Assembly (NCBI GenBank): GCA_902797995.1
Contig: CADBUX010000005.1
Span: forward strand, 1-47,501
DNA: 47,501 nucleotides
Direction of reading: 5' to 3'
Source: an uncultured Erysipelotrichaceae bacterium
Lineage (GTDB): Bacteria > Bacillota_I > Bacilli_A > RF39 > UBA660
Shown here: piece by piece, positions 43,988-47,501 of the stretch
How positions within the stretch are numbered: position 1 is the stretch's first letter
How the letters are laid out: each line of letters opens with the position of its first letter
The notes under the pieces: generated by a model
What the model was told of the DNA's origin: nothing
Seen by the model: the letters and a program-made list of their open reading frames with translations, nothing else
Databases searched by the model: none
Made by a program: the position numbers and the translations under genes

Positions 43988-44016
43988 TTGCACATATGTA
44001 TCACTAATGATACAAT
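43988..44016 (+). promoter_or_regulatory. Promoter with embedded palindromic operator for the XRE-BRO pair
   Basis: TTGCAC (43988-43993) and TACAAT (44011-44016) are separated by 17 bp. The palindrome TGTATCA-CTAA-TGATACA (43997-44014) fills the spacer and touches the -10, so a bound dimer would block polymerase. The XRE protein encoded just downstream is the natural candidate repressor. Confidence 0.75.
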
Positions 44017-44044
44017 CGATATATAAGAAAAGGAGCTGATTTTT

Positions 44045-44299
44045 TTGAAAAATATAGATAAGTATACCAATGAAGAAAAACGTATTATGAATTTAGAATA
44101 TGAGTTTGTTACAGATTTTATTAAATTAAGAAAGAATTTAAACTTAAGTCAGCAAAAGTTAGCAGATTCATCAAATGTAATTAGAGAAACTATTGCTAGG
44201 ATAGAAAACTTAATGGCTTCACCACATTTAAATACTTTATTAAAAATATTAGATTCAGTAGGTTACACTATAAAAATAGTACCAAAAGATAGAAAATAA
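44045..44299 (+). CDS. XRE-family regulator, copy 1 (antitoxin-like)
   Basis: The 84-residue protein starts with TTG, well spaced from AAGGAG. A helical N-terminus (KYTNEEKRIMNLEYEFVTDFI) precedes a helix-turn-helix (LNLSQQKLADSSNVIRETIARIENLM). The end, KILDSVGYTIKIVPK, resembles that of HigA/HipB-type antitoxins. It likely binds the palindrome in its own promoter. It is followed after 12 nt by the BRO gene. A diverged copy lies at 45855; the two proteins share 70 of 84 positions by my count. Confidence 0.87.
   Translation: MKNIDKYTNEEKRIMNLEYEFVTDFIKLRKNLNLSQQKLADSSNVIRETIARIENLMASPHLNTLLKILDSVGYTIKIVPKDRK
44066..44299 (+). repeat. Duplicated XRE gene segment, copy 1
   Basis: This segment repeats at 45876-46109 in direct orientation, about 1.8 kb away, with scattered base changes. 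Similarity stops near the stop codon, so only the regulator was duplicated and its partner differs. Confidence 0.85.
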
Positions 44300-44311
44300 A
44301 GGAGCAAAATA

Positions 44312-45169
44312 ATGAATAAAGACAAAATAGAAACAATTTCAAATCTTTTCGAAGGTAACGAAATAAGAAGTATATGGGATAAACAAAAAGAAGAATACTA
44401 TTTCAGTGTAGTAGATGTTATCAAAGTACTTACTCATTCAAATATTCCTAGAAACTATTGGAGTGATTTAAAAAGAAGATTAAAGCAAGAAGGAAGTAAG
44501 TTGCACGATAATATCGTGCAACTGAAATTAAAGTCTTCAAAAGATGGTAAAAAATACCTAACTGATACACTAGATACTGAAGGAATATTTAGATTAATTG
44601 AATCTATTCCAAGTCCTAAAGCAGAACCTTTTAAAATGTGGTTAGCCTCTCTTGGTAGGCAAAAAGTTGATGAAGTATTTGATCCATCTAAAGGTATTGA
44701 TGAAATGATAGATTTCTATTTAAGAAAAGGATATACATTAGAATGGATTGAGGCTAGAATAAAAGCTATTATTGACCGAAAAAAACTTACTAAGGTATGG
44801 TATGATAATGGCGTTAAAGATGTAAAAGAATACGCAATACTTACTAATGAAATATATAAAGGTTGGTCAGGAATGAAAGCGTCAGAATATAAAGCATACA
44901 AAGGGTTAAGAAAAGAATCGTTAAGAGATAATATGACGGATATAGAAATAGCACTAACTAACATTGGTGAAATAGCTACTAGAGATATCACAAATTTAGA
45001 ACATCCACAAGGTTTGAAAGAAAACTTAAAAGTTGCATCTCGTGGTGGAAAAGTTGCAAAGAGTGCAAGAAATGCATATGAGGAAGAAATGCAAACATCA
45101 GCAGTATCAAATAAAAACACATTAAACTATCAATATATAGAGGATAATAAAAGAATAGAAAACAATTGA
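44312..45169 (+). CDS. BRO-N / DinD-like antirepressor family protein
   Basis: In this 285-residue protein the BRO-N domain covers about residues 15-105 (EIRSIWDKQKEEYYFSVVDV, YLTDTLDTEGIFRLIESIPSP, MWLASLGRQKV). The C-terminal half (EYAILTNEIYKGWSGMKASEYK, LRDNMTDIEIALTNIGEIATR, ASRGGKVAKSARNAYE) resembles DinD-like proteins. Phage BRO/antirepressor proteins often bind DNA or counter repressors; DinD interferes with RecA in E. coli. It is paired with an XRE regulator, as in toxin-antitoxin or repressor-antirepressor pairs. AAAGGAG precedes the ATG. No terminator is seen after it. Confidence 0.82.
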   Translation: MNKDKIETISNLFEGNEIRSIWDKQKEEYYFSVVDVIKVLTHSNIPRNYWSDLKRRLKQEGSKLHDNIVQLKLKSSKDGKKYLTDTLDTEGIFRLIESIPSPKAEPFKMWLASLGRQKVDEVFDPSKGIDEMIDFYLRKGYTLEWIEARIKAIIDRKKLTKVWYDNGVKDVKEYAILTNEIYKGWSGMKASEYKAYKGLRKESLRDNMTDIEIALTNIGEIATRDITNLEHPQGLKENLKVASRGGKVAKSARNAYEEEMQTSAVSNKNTLNYQYIEDNKRIENN

Positions 45170-45192
45170 CAAAAGTATAACAATGATACAAT
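45166..45192 (+). promoter_or_regulatory. Second promoter with the operator-like sequence
   Basis: TTGACA (45166-45171) and TACAAT (45187-45192) have a 15-bp spacer. AGTATAA-CAA-TGATACA (45174-45190) keeps the right arm of the first operator exactly and most of the left arm. The sequence AATGATACAAT occurs in both promoters. The short spacer suggests a weaker promoter. Confidence 0.6.
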
Positions 45193-45223
45193 TTTTTACA
45201 AAAATATTAAGGAGTTGATTATA

Positions 45224-45844
45224 ATGGGTAGATCATTGTCGTGTGGTATTGTTTCAAGAATAACAATTTTGGACAAGGATGATTAGTATAATGTATTAGA
45301 TAATAAAGATAAGGTTTTAAAGCAAATAGGTAGGTATATTGATACATCTTTGTATGAGATGGATATAGATAAAGATTTTTTGCAATTTTCTATTGATGTT
45401 TCTATGTTTAATGATAATTTTCACATATTTGCTAATGAATTTAACAATACAGAGCAATGCGATATGGGTACATTTTGTTTTCCAGATAAAGCACCCTTGC
45501 ATTTTACTAAAGATAATTTCGATTTTAAACTTATGACATATGATGATAATTATAATTACGAATATGAAAAAGACAAAGAAGATAAAATTGGTAGAAACTA
45601 TGTAAAATATAAAGGGGAAGATATAGATTTAGTAAGCCTTGAATGGTACGAAACGTATTGGTTTTTTGATGATGAAGAAATGAAAAATAATTTAATAGTA
45701 ACAATAGATATAGTTCCAATATGGGATGATTGCTCAGGATATATCGGTGAAGATGAAACAGGAATGCTTAAATGGTTGAATACCTTAAAACATGGTTATT
45801 TTAAAAATAAATTAGGAAAAAATATGATATTTTTTGTTTATTAG
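45224..45844 (+). pseudogene. Unknown protein interrupted by an early TAG
   Basis: AAGGAGTTGAT precedes ATG 45224. The frame runs 20 codons (start MGRSLSCGIV) to a TAG at 45284-45286, then stays open in the same frame to 45844. The 3' part is acidic and beta-rich (FDFKLMTYDDNYNYEYEKDKE, LVSLEWYETYWFFDDEEM, VTIDIVPIWDDCSGYIG) and unrecognised. An internal ATG at 45350 would give 164 residues but has no ribosome site. Intact length would be about 206 residues. It probably belonged to the same module as the XRE copy that follows. Confidence 0.65.
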
Positions 45845-45854
45845 GGACTTAACA

Positions 45855-46109
45855 ATGAAAAGTGCAAACAAATATATTGAAGAAGAAAAACGTATTATGG
45901 ATTTAGAATATGAATTTATTACAGATTTTATTAAATTAAGAAAAGATTTGAATTTAAGTCAGCAACAGTTAGCGAATTCATCAAATGTAATTAGAGAAAC
46001 TATTGCTAGGATAGAAAACCTAATGGTATCTCCACATTTAAATACTTTATTAAAAATATTATATTCAGTAGGATAGACGATAAAAATAGTACCAAAAGAT
46101 AAAAAATAA
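45855..46109 (+). pseudogene. XRE-family regulator, copy 2, truncated by TAG
   Basis: The frame closely follows copy 1 (EEEKRIMDLEYEFITDFIKLRKDLNLSQQ...) up to KILYSVG. There a TAG (46074-46076) stands where copy 1 has the Tyr codon TAC, and the remaining codons (TIKIVPKDKK) continue in frame to TAA at 46109. The truncated 73-residue product retains the whole helix-turn-helix, so DNA binding may persist. The weak ribosome site (GGGA) and the damaged neighbours suggest decay. Confidence 0.8.
45876..46109 (+). repeat. Duplicated XRE gene segment, copy 2
   Basis: This is the direct repeat of 44066-44299. Confidence 0.85.
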
Positions 46110-46124
46110 AAGGGTGGTTTTGAA

Positions 46125-46857
46125 ATGAAAAACAATTTAGTAATAACAGCAATGATTGTTAAAGAGACAAAAGTTGGAATAATGAGAGTTGGTAATGTAA
46201 ATTATATTTCGTTAACTGATATAGCAAGACAAGCGAATTCTGAAAATCCATCTGGGGTAATTAGAAATTGGATGTCAAATAAAAATTCATTTGATTATTA
46301 TAGTTTATGGGAAAAATAAAATAACGAAAAATTTTAATTCCGTGGAATCTCACAGAATTAAAATTGATGAAGTTGGATATAATCGCTTTACAATGACACC
46401 TAACCGTTGGAAAAGAGATTTTAATGCTATTGGTATTATTCCAAGTAGTGGAAAATATATTAAAGGAACATTTGCTCATCCAGATATTGCCTTTGAATTT
46501 ACAAATTGGTTATCTCATGAATTCAAGTTGTATTTAATAAAGGAATTTGAAAGATTAAAAACAAATGAGGCTTATCAATATAAAATAGAATGGAGTGCAG
46601 CAAGACTTTTATCTAAAGTTAATTATGTTGTCCATACTGATGCAATAAAAGAATGTATTGTTCCAAATTTAACAGGAAGTCAAAAACAACACGTATATTC
46701 AGATGAGGCAGACATTTTAAATGTAGCGTTATTTGGTATGACAGCAAAACAGTGGCGAGAAGAAAACCCGGAATTAGCAGAAGATGGGAATATTAGAGAT
46801 TATACTGATTTACTGCATTTAGTTATTTTAAACAATTTGCAAAATACAAGTAAATAA
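46125..46857 (+). pseudogene. KilA-N domain protein, broken by a TAA and a frameshift
   Basis: The first 64 codons (VNYISLTDIARQANSENPSGVIRNWMSN...DYYSLWEK) are the start of a KilA-N DNA-binding protein. A TAA at 46317-46319 replaces the expected Leu codon. About 20 nt later the reading frame shifts by one, near the TTTT at 46333-46336. The rest (NRFTMTPNRWKRDFNAIGIIPSSGKYIKGTFAHPDIAFEFTNWLS, split here only for description) continues to 46857. KilA-N proteins are phage-derived regulators and often pair with XRE proteins. The N-terminal 64-residue open frame could still be translated, but the full product is lost. Confidence 0.82.
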
Positions 46858-47026
46858 TGACGAATATTTAATTGACAAAAACAATTAATTTTACAGAATA
46901 AAAGGTAGAAATGGTATATGAATAGTAAATATGGCTTACTGAGAATCAGATGGCTAAAATTTTCAATAGAGACGAAAAGAATACTAGATTATTGGAAAAA
47001 GTATTATATAGACATGTTAAAGAGTA
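46858..47026 (+). other. Gene-poor decay zone at the end of the island
   Basis: Apart from the RhuM remnant described separately, I see only AT-rich sequence with a TTGACA at 46873-46878 that has no convincing -10 at the right distance. Confidence 0.4.
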
Positions 47027-47027
47027 G
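46905..47027 (+). pseudogene. Remnant of a RhuM-family protein
   Basis: One frame reads VEMVYE, two stops, then IWLTENQMAKIFNRDEKN and a short tail ending at TAG 47025-47027. The WLT-x-x-QMA-x-x-F pattern is the N-terminal signature of RhuM-type (virulence RhuM) proteins, which are about 300 residues. Only some 40 codons survive. It is a third phage/mobile-type gene family in the island. Confidence 0.65.
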
Positions 47028-47056
47028 AACTTTGAAACATAAGTTCTTTTCTTTTA
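47027..47056 (+). terminator. Intrinsic terminator
   Basis: GAACTT-TGAAACAT-AAGTTC is followed by TTTTCTTTT. It insulates the surface-protein promoter from the island. Confidence 0.75.
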
Positions 47057-47096
47057 CAAAAAATGTAAAGTAAAATATAAAAATCTTTTAAAACCC

Positions 47097-47125
47097 TTGC
47101 TTTTTCATCTGGGGGGGGGTACAAT
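47097..47125 (+). promoter_or_regulatory. Promoter with nine consecutive G in the spacer
   Basis: TTGCTT (47097-47102) and TACAAT (47120-47125) are separated by exactly 17 bp, of which the last nine are G (47111-47119). In this AT-rich genome such a G run is exceptional. Slippage would change spacer length and switch promoter strength, as in known phase-variable promoters. As written the spacing is optimal. Confidence 0.8.
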
Positions 47126-47156
47126 AATTATATAAAATAGAAAAGGAGTAAAAACT

Positions 47157-47501
47157 ATGGAAAATAAAAAAAAGAAACAAATAACTATTGCAGTAATTGG
47201 AGTACTTATCCTAATAATTGCAATAATAGGATCAGCATATGCAGTATTTACTGCAACTTTAACAGGGGTAAAAGAAAATAAACTTACAACTGGGTATGTA
47301 ACAATGGTTTGTAATGAGACAAACTTTACTTTAAGTAACACACAACCCTTAACAGATGAACAAGGACTGGCTTTAAACAATAACGAAGCAACATGTACAC
47401 TTTCAACAACAATGAATGGAACAATGAATATAGGTTATGATGTAGCATTATATGATGTAACAAATAGTGCTGCACTTTCTGAAAACAATGTAAAAATACA
47501 A
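47157..47501 (+). CDS. TasA/camelysin-like exported protein, partial at the right edge
   Basis: 115 codons are visible and the frame is open at the window end. A short basic start (MENKKKKQ) is followed by a hydrophobic signal helix (ITIAVIGVLILIIAIIGSAYA) and then VFTATLTGVKENKLTTGYVTM. That segment resembles the start of TasA/camelysin-type proteins (A-x-F-T-x-x-x-x-G-N...) exported through SipW-type signal peptidases. The mature part is Thr/Asn-rich, with Cys in MVCNE and EATCTLS that might form a disulfide. AAAGGAG precedes the ATG. It is probably a surface or matrix protein controlled by the G-tract promoter. Confidence 0.72.
   Translation, partial: MENKKKKQITIAVIGVLILIIAIIGSAYAVFTATLTGVKENKLTTGYVTMVCNETNFTLSNTQPLTDEQGLALNNNEATCTLSTTMNGTMNIGYDVALYDVTNSAALSENNVKIQ

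Noticed and set aside
46873-46878. TTGACA as a promoter for the RhuM remnant
   Set aside because: No acceptable -10 element is seen 16-18 bp downstream.
47105-47380. Minus-strand frame across the G tract and surface-protein gene
   Set aside because: It is a shadow of the plus-strand gene, which has a ribosome site, signal peptide and promoter.

Overview
The window is AT-rich DNA (coding and intergenic) with standard-code stops: TGA ends dnaD, yqeG and both glycerophosphotransferase genes, and TAG ends cca, rpsO and others. Strong Shine-Dalgarno sequences, sigma-A-type promoters and many intrinsic terminators point to the Bacillota. Gene neighbourhoods match Bacillus (yunB-yutD, dnaD-nth, yqeG-yqeH, rpsO-pnp, PBP-mraY). 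The compact AT-rich style with a few sporulation-type genes (YunB, a SpoVD-like PBP) suggests an uncultured, probably host-associated lineage of Bacilli. That placement is inference.

Layout. 1-210: an unidentified, GC-richer stretch ending in a terminator. 231-5300: housekeeping genes (ferredoxin, tail-anchored protein, yunB, yutD, HU, cca, dnaD, nth). 5327-9238 (minus): two exported proteins, a cadherin-like-domain membrane protein and a large SH3-rich glucosaminidase. 9432-24471: a cell-envelope glycopolymer locus. It holds a kinase, dTDP-rhamnose genes (an XRE-RmlA fusion, an RmlC-RmlD fusion, RmlB), two CDP-glycerol-type glycerophosphotransferases, a GT61-like enzyme, a minus-strand GtrB plus GT-C pair, an IspD/TarI-type cytidylyltransferase, a broken acyltransferase and an extended SDR. 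24556-43948: tRNA-Cys and core genes (CBS-pyrophosphatase, SDR, PBP, mraY, rpsO, pnp, typA, HtrA protease, yqeG, yqeH, a YtqA-MnmM fusion, leuS) with a few unknown proteins.

43980-47060 is an accessory island: a duplicated XRE regulator, a BRO-N/DinD-like protein, and decaying KilA-N, RhuM and unknown genes. Two of its promoters share an operator-like sequence. At the right edge a TasA/camelysin-like exported protein starts behind a promoter whose 17-bp spacer contains nine consecutive G residues, a good candidate for phase variation.

In the envelope locus, RmlA-RmlC/D-RmlB would supply dTDP-L-rhamnose and the TagB/TagF-like enzymes would build a polyol-phosphate chain. The GtrB/GT-C pair and GT61 enzyme could decorate it, and the exported glucosaminidase could remodel the wall.

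The points most worth following are the G-tract promoter, the XRE-RmlA fusion, the attenuator-like leader at 40378-40440, the XRE/BRO island with shared operators, the amber codon at the start of the YtqA-MnmM fusion, and the 18-A tract in the HtrA PDZ domain.
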